Below are positions 18,591 through 28,600 of a stretch of DNA of 36,489 nucleotides, one piece after another. Location: NCBI GenBank assembly GCA_015680685.1, contig MNCI01017554.1, positions 204,480 through 240,968 of the forward strand, read 5' to 3'. The position numbers and the translations under genes were made by a program. Positions within the stretch are counted from its first letter, which is position 1. Every line of letters begins with the position of its first letter. Source of the DNA: Gnetum montanum. Taxonomy: Eukaryota > Streptophyta > Gnetopsida > Gnetales > Gnetaceae. The notes beneath the pieces are model-generated. The model saw nothing but the letters and a program-made list of their open reading frames with translations. It was not told the DNA's origin and did not search any database.

Positions 18591-19500
18591 GTAGGGGTCT
18601 AGAAAAATGATACATCCTTTTTTGTCAATTCTACCAATGGCTTGGCAATTTAGAAAAATTTTCAATGAATTATCGGTAGTAGCCAGTATGACCAAGGAAT
18701 GACCGAACTTCTTTGACTGTTTTGGGTTGATGGGTTATTCCTTGGATGACCCTTATTTTTTCAGGGTCCACCTCAATTTCTACTTTTGAGATGTGATGTC
18801 CCAAGACTACACCTTCCTAGACCATAAGATGGCTCTTTTGCCAATTAAGCTGGAGGTTTGTTTTGACACATCTCTTCAACACCTACTCAAGATGGTCTAG
18901 AGCTTGCTCAAACATAGCTTTGGAGGTAGAAAAATCATCCATAGAAACTTCTACCCTACTACCAATCTATTGGAAAATGCTAAGAACTAATCATTGAAAT
19001 GTGGCTAGGGCATTACATAGATCAAATGGCATCTGTTGATAAGCAAAAGTTCCCTAAGGACTTGTGAAAGTTGTCTTTGCCTAGTCATTTGCTGCAATCT
19101 GAATTTGGTTATAGCCATCAAGAAAATTGTAATAGATGTGCCTCGAAATGATGTCTAGCACTTGGTCGACGAAAGGCAATGGAAAATTATCCTTGAAAGT
19201 TGCCATGTTGAGCAACTGAAAATCAATACACACACATCATTTGCCTCTTTTCTTTGGTATGATCACGAGTGGACTGACCCACTCACTATCTACGATAGGG
19301 TGGATGAATCCCACTTTGAGAAGTTTTTCAATCTCCTTTTTGAAAATCTATTTTAACTTGGGATTCAAACATTGTTGCAGCTATCATTTCGGCTAGACAA
19401 TGTGGTCAATGTATACTCTTTGTGGACATATTCTTGGATCTATCACAGTGAGCTCGAAATATGACCAGGTGAAGGTTGCTGACCATTTTTTCCATAAATT
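18591..19500 (-). pseudogene. Reverse transcriptase of element B
   Basis: Decayed over several frames. Recognisable are the palm motif SMDDFS (18929-18949; the catalytic DD pair is kept), a FDLCNA piece (near 19010-19025) where the family has FGLCNAP, and downstream pieces matching the RT thumb and connection. Element C's RT aligns along the whole stretch. No frame is open long enough to be functional. Confidence 0.8.
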
Positions 19501-20119
19501 TTATTAATTTTCTCTTCTATTCTGTAGCAAGCTTGGCATTAATAATAATCAACCTTTCATTTTTCAAAAATATGTACTTCATTCCAACCAATAGCATCTT
19601 CAATTCAAGGGGCTCTTGTTTAAAGTTGTTAGGAATTTTCAGCTCACCCCAATTGACATCATCATTTGCTCCTTTGGAGAGTTGATAATGAACTTTCTCA
19701 AGTTCATCTATACTTGCAATGTACTCATACATTAGGCCCTTAGTTAGTTCCATGCATCATGTACTACTACTAGAATCAGCTGTCAACCACTAGATGCCTT
19801 CTTGTTTTGTGGTTGCTTCATATAGAAATCTCTGGATCTCAACTTCTAGTGCACACTGCTTGCATGCAAAGATAGATGTTTACTTTACTAACCATAACTT
19901 CTACACATAATGGCACCCTAAATCGTTGTGCATGATACATGGAAATCTCTTCTTCTCAATCTTTCCAAATTCAGTTTTTTTTATATTTCCAAGGAAAGAT
20001 CTCTAATGCCCATTTTGGCATCAACAGTACTTAGCCACATCCTTTCCATAATGATTGGAAAGTCCCCCTTGCAGTTTGCCACTTTGATTACTAGGAAATC
20101 AATGGGATATGACCACCCA

Positions 20120-20400
20120 CAAACAATGGTGAACCAATCCTAATGGAATAGTGATGAACTGGTCTACCAATTCTAGCCAGATGTTGCTCTTCTTTAAGGG
20201 AGGAAGGTTTCACATTGTGTACATCTTATGTGAGATCAAATTAACACTAGAACCAGAGTCAAGAAGAGCTTTACAACACTCATTCCTAGAAATTTGCAAG
20301 TAAATTGGGGGACTCTTGAGATCAACTAATTTTCTAGGTAGATTACCAAATCAAATCCAATTAGAGCATGTGTCAACATTACAATATAGATTTGAGAGGG
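20120..20400 (-). pseudogene. Aspartic protease of element B
   Basis: The minus strand reads CCKALLDSGSSVNLISHKMY (20225-20285), an intact D-S-G active-site motif in the pattern seen in Ty3 pol ('ALLD.GSS.NLI'). The downstream half is interrupted. The matching place in element C has lost the motif. Confidence 0.8.
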
Positions 20401-20979
20401 ATTTTTGTTTGAAGGGGACTCGGATAGAGAGGAAACAGAGAAAGGTGGAGGAGCAGGATTACCAACCACCGATGTGTCCAAGGGCTTTGGTGGACTGCAA
20501 GGTTAGAAGAAGGATCTTTTCTTTGTTCATGGTTTTGACTTGTTGGATGGGTTAACCGATTGCAGGTTAATTGCCCTCGTAGTGTTCCTTTGCTATGGTT
20601 GTGAAGGCAATTCATCCTACATGGACGGAGCAGGCAGTAGTTGTGTAGGAAGTGGAAGAGTTGATGCAGGAACAAGAGGTGCATAAGGGTAGTAGATGGT
20701 ATCCCTTCCTAGATAGGATGATTGGTATGTTTCAACAGGGTAGTGGTGATATTTGTAAGCAGCAATATGACCAGAGGAGTCCCTTGAAGATGAAGGGTGC
20801 TGAACATAGTAATCGTAGGGATATTGTTGCCAGTAAGGATATTTCTGTCTTGGAGGTGGCAATGCTCACTATTATGGTTGCTGCCACTACTGGTATAATT
20901 CATAGGGTTGCAGAGGAGTTCCACTTGGATAGTATTGGTGTGGTTGGTGGAACTATCGAGGACTACCTTGGATAAGGCA

Positions 20980-22846
20980 ATCTTTTGGGTGTTTGCCTTT
21001 ATGCAAGTCATGGATGTAAAGCATACACCCCAGATTCCTACAAGTGTGATACAATTGGACAACATCCCTTAGGATGTTCATATTGGCAGACATCACACCC
21101 ACCATCATCATTTGAATCATTATCCGTAGCCATTGCTATTGCAGCCATTTTACCTTTACCCTTAGATAGGGTGCGTTTAGCTTCCTTACGCCTCCGATAC
21201 TATCGCTTATGACTTTACTCCTTGGACTCTTCAGCAATTTTTAAGATAGCTTGAAACTTATTTTCCATGGAATCCTAGAGTTGGTCAACATTAGCCATGA
21301 TTTTTTATTACAATTTTTGGAATGGAAAGGTTTTTTAATTAACAACCTCATCTCTAGCAAATTCATCCTCACTGTCACAAAATCTAACTTCCTTATTTTG
21401 AATAGAGGGGTATTTGTTGTATTCTTCTGCACTTTCACATTTTTAGCTCTCCCTCCTCCTTAGCTAACTACTTAATTAATTTTTGAATTCGACGGTTGCT
21501 CAACTCTATTAATCTCCCTTGGGCATAGACACCAAGGGTTTTCCTGGTTTCAGATCACAACCCATCTACGATATGGAAAAGCTAATCAAGCTAAGAGTAT
21601 CCATGGTTGGAACACCTATGCAATAGAGTAGTATAAGCCAATAGCAGCATCCAAGGACTCAGGATTCCCTTGTTTTCACCCTTGAATTTGTTTTCTTAGA
21701 TTGGTTACATGGGAGTACATTTGATATTTGTCATTGAATACTTCCAACATCGTACTCCACCGCCTAATTGATTTTGGTTTCAAGGATCAATACCAACTTT
21801 TTGCTTCCTTTATAAGTGTTCTTGGAAATAATTTTAGCTTTGACCAATAATTTTCAATATTTTGCAAGGCACATGCATCTTGGAAGGCCTGAAGATGATT
21901 TTGTCGATCAGCATCATATCCTCCCTCGAACCGAGGGATGTTGTTCATATTCAGCTTCTTTATTCTTCTATCCTTCATGTGCTTGGTTGGAATCCTCACA
22001 ACCTCTACTATATTTAACATGCCCCAAGTAGCAAGTAGAGGTTCATGAAGGTCATGATGGTGGTGCCTACGATGTTCCCTATCTTTGGATTGCCCATGTC
22101 TTTGATCACGACTGTCCCCAATGGTCCCTTCTATTATTCTAGTCTTATTGATCACCTCCATCATGGTTATTTCTTTGGTGGCCATGATCTAAAAAAAATG
22201 AAGAAGATGATGATGATGATGAAAGAAAAGAAAAATGGGAACTTGCTTCATGCTAATGCCTATCATCCTTCCTTTAATGCTTGTGACCACGATCACGATC
22301 ATGATCTCTTTTGTCTCCCTTTTCTTGACTTGCTTCTCTGGATCCATTTTTGTCATTGGATCTGTTTTGACCAAAACCTAGATTGTGTACTGTGGATTGT
22401 ACATTCTGGTTAAGGGCTCCTTGAACAAAATCAAAGAGAGGAGAATCACTAAAGAAGTGATCACCTTCATCAATTGGGCCAAATGGAGGTGAATAAATAT
22501 TTGACCCCTTGCCCTTCATAAGCTCGTGTTGGTGCTCTAGCTACTGATCCCTTAATCTTTGCACTTCAGTGGAATGATAATCCCTTAAGTTAGGATCTCA
22601 CATCTCGTATTCTCCATGGAGATGTTGAAGCCTATGTTGTGCGAGCATTTGCTGGAGCATTGCTGGAACAAATCAGTCAAGTGGCAACACAGTGTTGCCT
22701 TCCATATTGCACCACCGCATCAATTCATCTTGATGTAAGATGAGGGTAAAATTTGGTACATACTCATTAGGATGAGCATATATCACCTGGTATTATTGAG
22801 GTACTTGAACTACCATGGGTGGAGATGGGCTCCTATGAGAAGACAT
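20980..22846 (-). pseudogene. gag of element B
   Basis: The likely start ATG is at 22846 (MSSHRSPSPPMVVQVP), 143 bp inside the PBS. A stop follows, then IYAHPNEYVPNFTLILHQDE. The middle part is rich in D, H, K and R (22519-22189). A long frame at 22185-21787 holds the capsid-like piece IPRFEGGYDADRQNHLQAFQ, then DACALQNIEN and KEAKSWY, which fits the retrotransposon gag pattern 'F.G....D...HL..F...C ... A..WY'. The end carries a zinc knuckle CDVCQYEHPKGCC (21060-21098), spaced C-X2-C-X3-H. Gag assembles the particle and the knuckle binds RNA. Frames are broken. Confidence 0.82.
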
Positions 22847-22989
22847 TTTGTGTTAATAAATAGTGTGCAGTTAAGATTTAATTTAATGATAATAATAATA
22901 TTTTTTAATTTCATAGGATTTTACTCTCAGGGTTCAAACCATGAGGTTACTAAATTTCACTAGGTTAGATAGTGCACGAAGAACTACAG

Positions 22990-23007
22990 TCCCTGGCAAT
23001 GGCACCA
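22990..23007 (-). promoter_or_regulatory. Primer binding site of element B (tRNA-Asp type)
   Basis: The minus strand reads TGGTGCCATTGCCAGGGA, one base inside the 5' LTR. Athila/Tat elements use TGGCGCCGTTGCCGGGGA, complementary to the 3' end of tRNA-Asp; the site here differs at three positions, all transitions expected from cytosine deamination. This also fixes 23009-23859 as the 5' LTR. Confidence 0.8.
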
Positions 23008-23738
23008 ATGATTAGCGGCAAGGTACACCTACACCCAACCATACGAATCACAAGTGTTCATGTGCAATCCGGTCGAACTTCCCAAACTATAATTACTAAG
23101 TACACTAAAGCTAAATAGTGTGTGCGTGTTGTTCATTCGTTGTCTTCCCAGTCCCACATGTGAAATGCATATGTATGGTTAAGTGTGATAAAGGCATATG
23201 ATTTTTATTATTTTATGTTTTTATGGAATTATTCACCTAGAATAAGAATAAAAGTAAGAGTGATTAAAAGGTAAGAGTGATTAATTCCTAAGTAAACTAT
23301 ATTATAATCTAGCCTAACACAAGTAACCATTCCCACTTCCCAGACACATCCTGAACTTCATGCAAACACTACTAGGCTATCAAATGCTAATCGTTTCTGA
23401 GCTACCAAGTATCACACATATGCTCGAAGGGGTTATGCTTGTGTAATTTAATGATTTTCTTGATTGATCAAAATAAATAACATTAATGTAAATTGCATAA
23501 AATATAAATGCATAGGAAATAAAATATCAAGTGCTGCAAGGAATGGATCAAAGAGCTCATCTTTATTGCCAACACAATGGTATGCTCAGGTACATCAATG
23601 CTTGAATAAAGATCTATTCACACTTAGACCTCCTACTGCGGGCACTTGGAAAATATTCTAACTTTCAAATGGACAAACTACAAGAGTTTCGCTACTTGAA
23701 TGCTAAAAAATTACTCCCAATTGTGTGCTTGGGCGCTG

Positions 23739-23746
23739 TATTTATA
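23739..23746 (-). promoter_or_regulatory. TATA box in the 5' LTR of element B
   Basis: TATAAATA on the minus strand, the likely core promoter for the element's genomic RNA. Confidence 0.7.
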
Positions 23747-23762
23747 GACCCGAGAGTAACCC

Positions 23763-23834
23763 TACGATATTGAATGTACGATATCGTATCTTGGGCCTTG
23801 ATATCGCGTACCCGATATCGTATACCCAATATCA
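23763..23834. promoter_or_regulatory. GATATC motif array in U3 (5' LTR of B)
   Basis: Three exact GATATC sites (23780, 23800, 23814), two of them extended to CGATATCG, plus GATATT and AATATC variants, in 72 bp upstream of the TATA box in element sense. Confidence 0.75.
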
Positions 23835-23859
23835 GAGTGATGAAAAACACAATTTATCA

Positions 23860-23864
23860 CTCAA
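23860..23864. repeat. Target site duplication of element B, right copy (CTCAA)
   Basis: Pairs with CTCAG at 13820-13824. Viral coding sequence resumes immediately to the right. Confidence 0.8.
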
Positions 23865-24129
23865 CAAATAAGGCTTGTAGTCTTTTTTCTATGCTTTCTA
23901 TAGGATTTTGTTCTAACTTTGAGATTCTAAAGGATCTTTAGCTTGGGATCAAGGCTGGTGATGGTTTTGGAAATATGTTTTTAGATCTAGGTTCATATAT
24001 CTCTTCTATGAAAAAGGGATCATTGTGTGTGAACCTAAGAGTTTTCAATTTTATTTTGTAAAACTTTTTATCAAAGCTTGAAGTTTTTCTTAATAGAACA
24101 AAGTTGTAAAATTCTTCTAGGGTATCATC

Positions 24130-24710
24130 TATCTGAGGGCAAACCGATATGGATAGGAAGATCTTTAGTATTTATCTCCATTCGGTATTCTATGTTTGTT
24201 GAGCCTATAGATATAGCTTGCTCGCCAAAAAAAAAAGTAGGGTTTTTATGCTAGTATTTGAAAATAGCTTAAAGCACAACCTAGTTCCTATTGTTGCATA
24301 TATACTACCATAATCCATTTCTACAAGAATATAAACTATAAACATTAAAGCATTATAAAGATTCCTATCTCTGAGCAATAAGGTAAATTTTGGAAGTGTA
24401 ACTACAAGGGCATCCCTTTCTAATGATTCTTTGGCCTATGTAATAATAGCATCTTAAAATTCTTGAAGTGCATGTCTACTAGAGCTATCCAATATGGATT
24501 TTTAAGATGATAATTGAAATGTGGATGAAGATGAATATCTAGTTCAGTGATATGAACATAGTTAAAGCATTTTTATTTCCATTTCTTAACCTCACCTAGG
24601 TTGAAAAATGAAAGGGTGATTGAACAAAGACTAAAACCTGATATTTCTATATTACATTCACTAAAGCACATTAAAATAAACTATTGCATTGGATTCAACC
24701 GATTAGTAGA
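24130..24710 (-). pseudogene. Caulimovirid movement protein remnant
   Basis: Movement proteins of the 30K superfamily carry virus between cells through plasmodesmata. Minus-strand pieces here lie first in the viral order. They are SFFNLGEVKKW (about 24590-24625), YVHITELDIHLHPHF (24510-24570; compare the 30K core 'LHI..I.I...P'), and an open run of 56 codons (24418-24250) with LVVTLPKFTLLLRDRNLY and MDYGSIYATIGTRLCFKLF. The last piece fits the family's 'YG.IY...GT+..F' end. IEYRMEINTKDLPIHIGLP (24150-24215) follows. Support is pattern-level, strengthened by continuity with the capsid-side sequence across element B. A terminal repeat and about 300 bp of leader precede it. Confidence 0.65.
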
Positions 24711-25015
24711 GTTAATCTCACATTATTTTGGAAGTGCCAGTAAAGAAGAGCAAGCACTAGATAAGCAGTAATGTAATAATCTATGTGTATATGAAGTAGT
24801 ACCTAGAAGGATGCTTTTTGAAGCTGTGAAGGATGTTAGGAGTGATGTCTCACTAAAACCTTCAAATAGCATAGCTACATGGCTTACTTTGTCTGTTTGT
24901 TGGCCTTCACTATGTGCTTTATGCCTTCATCATTCGCTAAGGATCAAGATAGTCCAAAAACTATAGCTAATCAAAAAGCACAAAGAAAGTATGTGGTAAT
25001 GCCAAGCAAAGAACC
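24711..25015 (-). other. Caulimovirid leader region
   Basis: Noncoding in appearance, between the 5' terminal repeat and the movement protein in viral sense. I looked for the tRNA-Met primer site usual in Caulimoviridae (TGGTATCAGAGC on the minus strand) and did not find it. Confidence 0.4.
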
Positions 25016-25094
25016 AAAACTCATTTGAGCCCACAAAACTGAGGATGCTTAGAAGAACGAAGAGTCCACCCTTCTTTTTTCAACAATCCTACAC
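25016..25094 (-). repeat. Terminal direct repeat of the caulimovirid, 5' copy
   Basis: About 88% identical to 9523-9599 and in the same orientation. It is outside the movement protein and leader in viral sense, so the two copies bracket the viral coding region. Confidence 0.85.
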
Positions 25095-26174
25095 TTAGGA
25101 AAAAGCTAGTGACATTAAATATTCTTATAGACCTCTTAAGTTTGGTATCCTAAATCTCACTTAAAGATGGATAGAACTACATCAAACCTTTAAACTTCTT
25201 AACATACCTCTTACTTTTAGGGTTATGGTACACATCATGATGATTCTACAAGTCATGGTAAATTTACCTTATTAAATTACAACTAATTCAGTGATCATGG
25301 TTGATGCCACGAGCTAACCACTAATTGTGATTAATAAAAAATAAATACCTGAAATTCCACAAGTCATGGTTAACTCATGGTTTGTTCTCTATAAAACCAT
25401 GACCTGACTATGAGTTTTAGTCAATTTTAATTTCTTAAATTTCTTGATATTTACAAATTAGAATTTGACAAAATTTGTATCTATGGATTCGTCTTGATGA
25501 GCTCTCTAGTCTAGAATAATAATTTTTTATGAATAATGTCAAGTAAAATGGCAAAAATGTTAAGATTGGATGATGACTCTTCAACTTTTAAACTTGAGAT
25601 TGAGACTTGTTAATTGATGTTGATCTTGTAAGAATTTGAATTGAGCAAATGTATTAGATTTAATTGTAAAGTTACTTGATATAGATGAGTAATTGAAATG
25701 GTTGCAAAACTTAAATGAGATTAATAGAGAGAATAATAGAAATTAATGAGAACTAGTGGAAAATGAAATGTTGAGATGACAAGAATAAGAAAAAGAAGAT
25801 GAAATGAATATGGGAACTATAAATTCATACAACCACTTTATCCTTATGAAATGCAAAGTGTTATAAGTTGGAAAGGTCCTCTTATCTCTAGAAAAGCATT
25901 AGAGTCATACTAGGAAGCATGAATCAAGCTTGTCCCATTACTTGGGACTTCTAAAAAAGTGAAAAATATAAGTGAATTAGGATTGTTTTAAGGTACATCC
26001 ATTCATCAATTAATAATAATTCAAAAATAATATTTAATTTCTCTATGTTTTAGATTCTATCCTAAAATAATATCATAACATAATTTTGACTCCTAATTTA
26101 CAAGTCATAAATAATGTTTTTGTGTCTTCATGGTCTTCTTCTTTGGATGATGATGATGATGTCCTATTGCATAT
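25095..26174. other. 1.1 kb without a recognised feature
   Basis: AT-rich, between the caulimovirid end and element C. Short phrases such as ACAAGTCATGG recur (25242, 25360). Plus-strand frames at 25540-25720 and 25820-25990 look faintly coding (many frames with single stops) but match no family I know. A GATGATGATGATGATG run is at about 26144-26160. Confidence 0.4.
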
Positions 26175-26770
26175 GACACTAATTTATGAATCATATTTTG
26201 ATGTGCTCCAATATTGAATACATGATCTTGGAGCCTAGATATTGAATACCTCATATCAAACCCCAATATGCAATGTCAAATATCCAATATCGCGAGGTAT
26301 ATGCCAACCTATAAATATAGCACTTGGGCATACGATTCTGACATTAGTTTTTGAATAGAGTAATGAAGTTCTTGTAATTTAGCCATTCTAGAGTTAGAAT
26401 ATTTCTAAGTGCCTACAACAAGAGTTTGAGTATGTACGAATATTTTTTTAAGCACTAATGTACTTGAGCACAACAGTATGATGGAAATAAAGATGAGCCC
26501 TTTTGATAATCCTTGTAGCACTGAGAATAGATTATTGTTTCCTTTAATGCATTTCATATTCATGCACTTTAATTAAGTAATTAATTTTTAGTTTTTAATG
26601 AACACAAGCATGACCACTTTGAGCATATGTGTAGGGCTTGGTAACCCAGAAATGCTTAACATTTGGTAACCTAGCAGCGCTATATGTGTTCATGATGTGT
26701 TCGGAGAGTGGGAATGGGTACTTGTGTTAGGCTAGTTAGGAAATAGATTAATTCAATATTAAATTAATCT
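26175..26770 (+). repeat. Partial 5' LTR of element C
   Basis: Reads as the reverse complement of the plus-strand LTRs of B: GATATT/AATATC-rich part (26205-26300), CTATAAATATAGC, then AAATAAAGATGAGC and GTACTTGTGTTAGGCTAG. Similarity ends near 26770, where the sequence jumps into gag. The left end is approximate. Confidence 0.75.
26310..26317 (+). promoter_or_regulatory. TATA box in the LTR of element C
   Basis: TATAAATA on the plus strand at the same place as in the LTRs of B, preceded by decayed GATATC-type motifs. Confidence 0.6.
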
Positions 26771-26784
26771 GCCTCAATGATACA

Positions 26785-28600
26785 AAGTGGTATATGCTCA
26801 CCCTAATGAGTATGTATCCAATTTCACCTTCATCCTACACTAGGATGAACAACTATGATGGTGTAACATGGAGGGCAACATCATGTTGCCGCTCGATGGA
26901 TCCATTCCTGCGATGCTCCAAGAAACTCTTATGCATTTGGGCCTCCAAGGGCTTCATTCTCAGTACATTATACAAGATAGTCACACTAGGGATTATCATC
27001 ACACTAAGGAACAATGTGTTAGGGATCAATAATCAGAACAATGCTATAATCTGTAAAGTTAAAGTGGTTCACTGATTCCCCACTCTTGCTATATCAAAAA
27101 GATGGTGGAGAACCCTTCTGTGGGGGGTTTTTCATTCAGTGAAATTCTTCTCTTTAACTTTGGTGAAGGGGGTCAAAACCAAAACCTACAATCCACAATC
27201 CACAATCTTGATTTTCAAAAGAATGGATCTAATGACAAAGGAGGATCCAAGGAGGAGAGTTAAGGCAAGGATGTAGACAAGAAACAAGATCGTGATTATG
27301 GTCGTGATCACCAAAGATGGGGTAGCAAGCATCATGATGATGCTAGTCCTCCTTCCTCTTCACCTTCATCATCATCATCCTCTTCTTCTGGCTCTAATTG
27401 CAATTATAGGAGGCACAACCATGATGGAGGTGACCAATGGGACTAAAATGATCCAAGGGACTATCAGGCAAGTCAAGACAAGGGGCATGGGCATTCAAGA
27501 GAGATCCACCACTATGAATGAAGGGGTAGCAAAGGGCATCATAGGCACCAAAATCATGGCCTTGATGAACCTTTTCTTGCTATTTGAAGTATGCTAAACA
27601 TTGCAAAGGTTGTACGAGTCTTTACAAGGCACGTAAAGGATAGTTGGATCAAGAGGCTAGACATGAATAATATCCCTCAGTTTGAAGGAGGATACAATTC
27701 AGATCTGTAGAAGCATATCCAAGATTTCCAAGATGCATGTGCCTTGCAAAATATAGAAAATGAGTGGCAGAAGCTTAAGTTGTTTTCTAAGATACTCATT
27801 AAGGAAGCAGAGAACTAGTACTGGTTCTTAGAACTGAAATCTATCAGATGATGGAGTAAAATGTTTGAATTGGTTAATGACAAATATCAAATGTACTCTC
27901 TAGTGTCCAACTTGAGAAGATAGATCCAAGGATGGAATCAAGGGATACACAAACCCTTGGATGCCACCATACACCAATCCTATTCCTTATTGCATAGATG
28001 TCCTGGTCATGGTTATTCTCAACTAGACCAACTTTTCCACATTGTAGATGGGCTTTAATTTGAAATGAGGAGAACCATTGGCATCTATGCCCAAGGGCAA
28101 CTAGTAGAATTAAGCACCCGTCAGATCCAAAGATTGATAGAGTAGGTAGCTAAAGAGGAAGGAGAATTAAGAAAATGAGAAAGTACAAAAGAGTATAACT
28201 GCGATCCTTCTATTTGTAAGAGGGAGATTTGATTTTGTGATAGTGAGGAAGAATCATCACTTGATGAGGTGGTGAATCAAAAAACCTTGTTGCTTCAAAA
28301 ATTTCAATCTGAAATATTAACCAAGGTTGATCAATTATGGGATTCCATGGATAGCAAATTTCAAATTGTCCTAAAAATTGCTGAAGAGTCCAAAGAACAA
28401 GGTAGTGATTGTGAGTGTAGGAGGTACAAGGAAGTTGAATGTGCCAATTAAAGAGGTAAGGGTAAGAATACTGTAATAGAAGGAGTTTCAGGAAGCGAAT
28501 CCAATGATGATGGTGGGTGTGAAATCTATCATTATGAACATCCTAAGAAATGTTGCCCCATAATATTGCACTTACAAGAGTCTAGGATGTATTCTTTGAA
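26785..28600 (+). pseudogene. gag of element C
   Basis: Starts inside gag at VYAHPNEY-like sequence (26790 on) and reaches a low-complexity D/H/R/S-rich part (27290-27440). The capsid-like region (27660-27830) reads MNNIPQFEGGYNSDL, a TAG, then QDFQDACALQNIEN; the Trp codon of 'A..WY' has become TAG. A coiled-coil-like piece (28269-28449) reads LWDSMDSKFQIVLKIAEESK. The zinc knuckle (28510-28560) reads CEIYHYEHPKKCC, where the second Cys is Tyr. It aligns along its length with gag of B. Confidence 0.8.

Larger units (their letters stand above)
13825..23859 (-). mobile_element. Ty3 element B (Athila/Tat-like), near full length
   Basis: A 10,035 bp LTR retrotransposon on the minus strand, with LTRs at both ends, TG...CA termini and a 5 bp target duplication. 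Internal order in its own sense is PBS (23007-22990), leader, gag (22846-20980), protease (near 20250), RT (19500-18590), RNase H (18590-18010), integrase (18010-16920), a T-rich array, then a 3' region of about 1.8 kb before the 3' LTR. The long 3' region and the tRNA-Asp-type PBS point to the Athila/Tat side of the Ty3 family. Stops and shifts are frequent, and LTR identity looks to be near 87% over the first 100 bp, so the insertion is old. It lies inside the caulimovirid locus. Confidence 0.92.
23009..23859 (-). repeat. 5' LTR of element B (851 bp)
   Basis: The plus strand runs from TGATTAGCGG to AATTTATCA and aligns with 13825-14671. The PBS next to it shows it is the 5' LTR. Promoter motifs are on the minus strand. 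Confidence 0.92.
9523..25094 (-). other. Endogenous caulimovirid (pararetrovirus) locus, split by element B
   Basis: Minus-strand remains occur in Caulimoviridae order: movement protein (24710-24130), linker (to 23860 and from 13824), capsid with a degenerate zinc knuckle (about 13740-12190), aspartic protease (near 11400), reverse transcriptase (10830-10137) and RNase H (10136-9590). RT and RNase H show family hallmarks that differ from Ty3 elements. Without element B and one copy of its target duplication the locus is about 5.5 kb, shorter than exogenous members (roughly 7-10 kb), so it has internal deletions or comes from a compact lineage. A direct repeat of about 78 bp lies at both ends. 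The reading frame continues across the element B insertion point, which confirms the two halves are one locus. Stops, frameshifts and changed catalytic residues make it a dead fossil. Integrated caulimovirids are known from gymnosperm genomes; I cannot place this copy in a genus. Confidence 0.85.

Noticed and set aside
20652-21212. Plus-strand frames of 107 and 75 codons
   Set aside because: Antisense to gag of element B, including its zinc knuckle.
22045-22413. 122-codon plus-strand frame and nearby His-rich frames
   Set aside because: They are antisense or frame shadows of the D/H/R-rich part of gag of element B.
26144-26160. GATGATGATGATGATG microsatellite
   Set aside because: Short and isolated; no sign of function.
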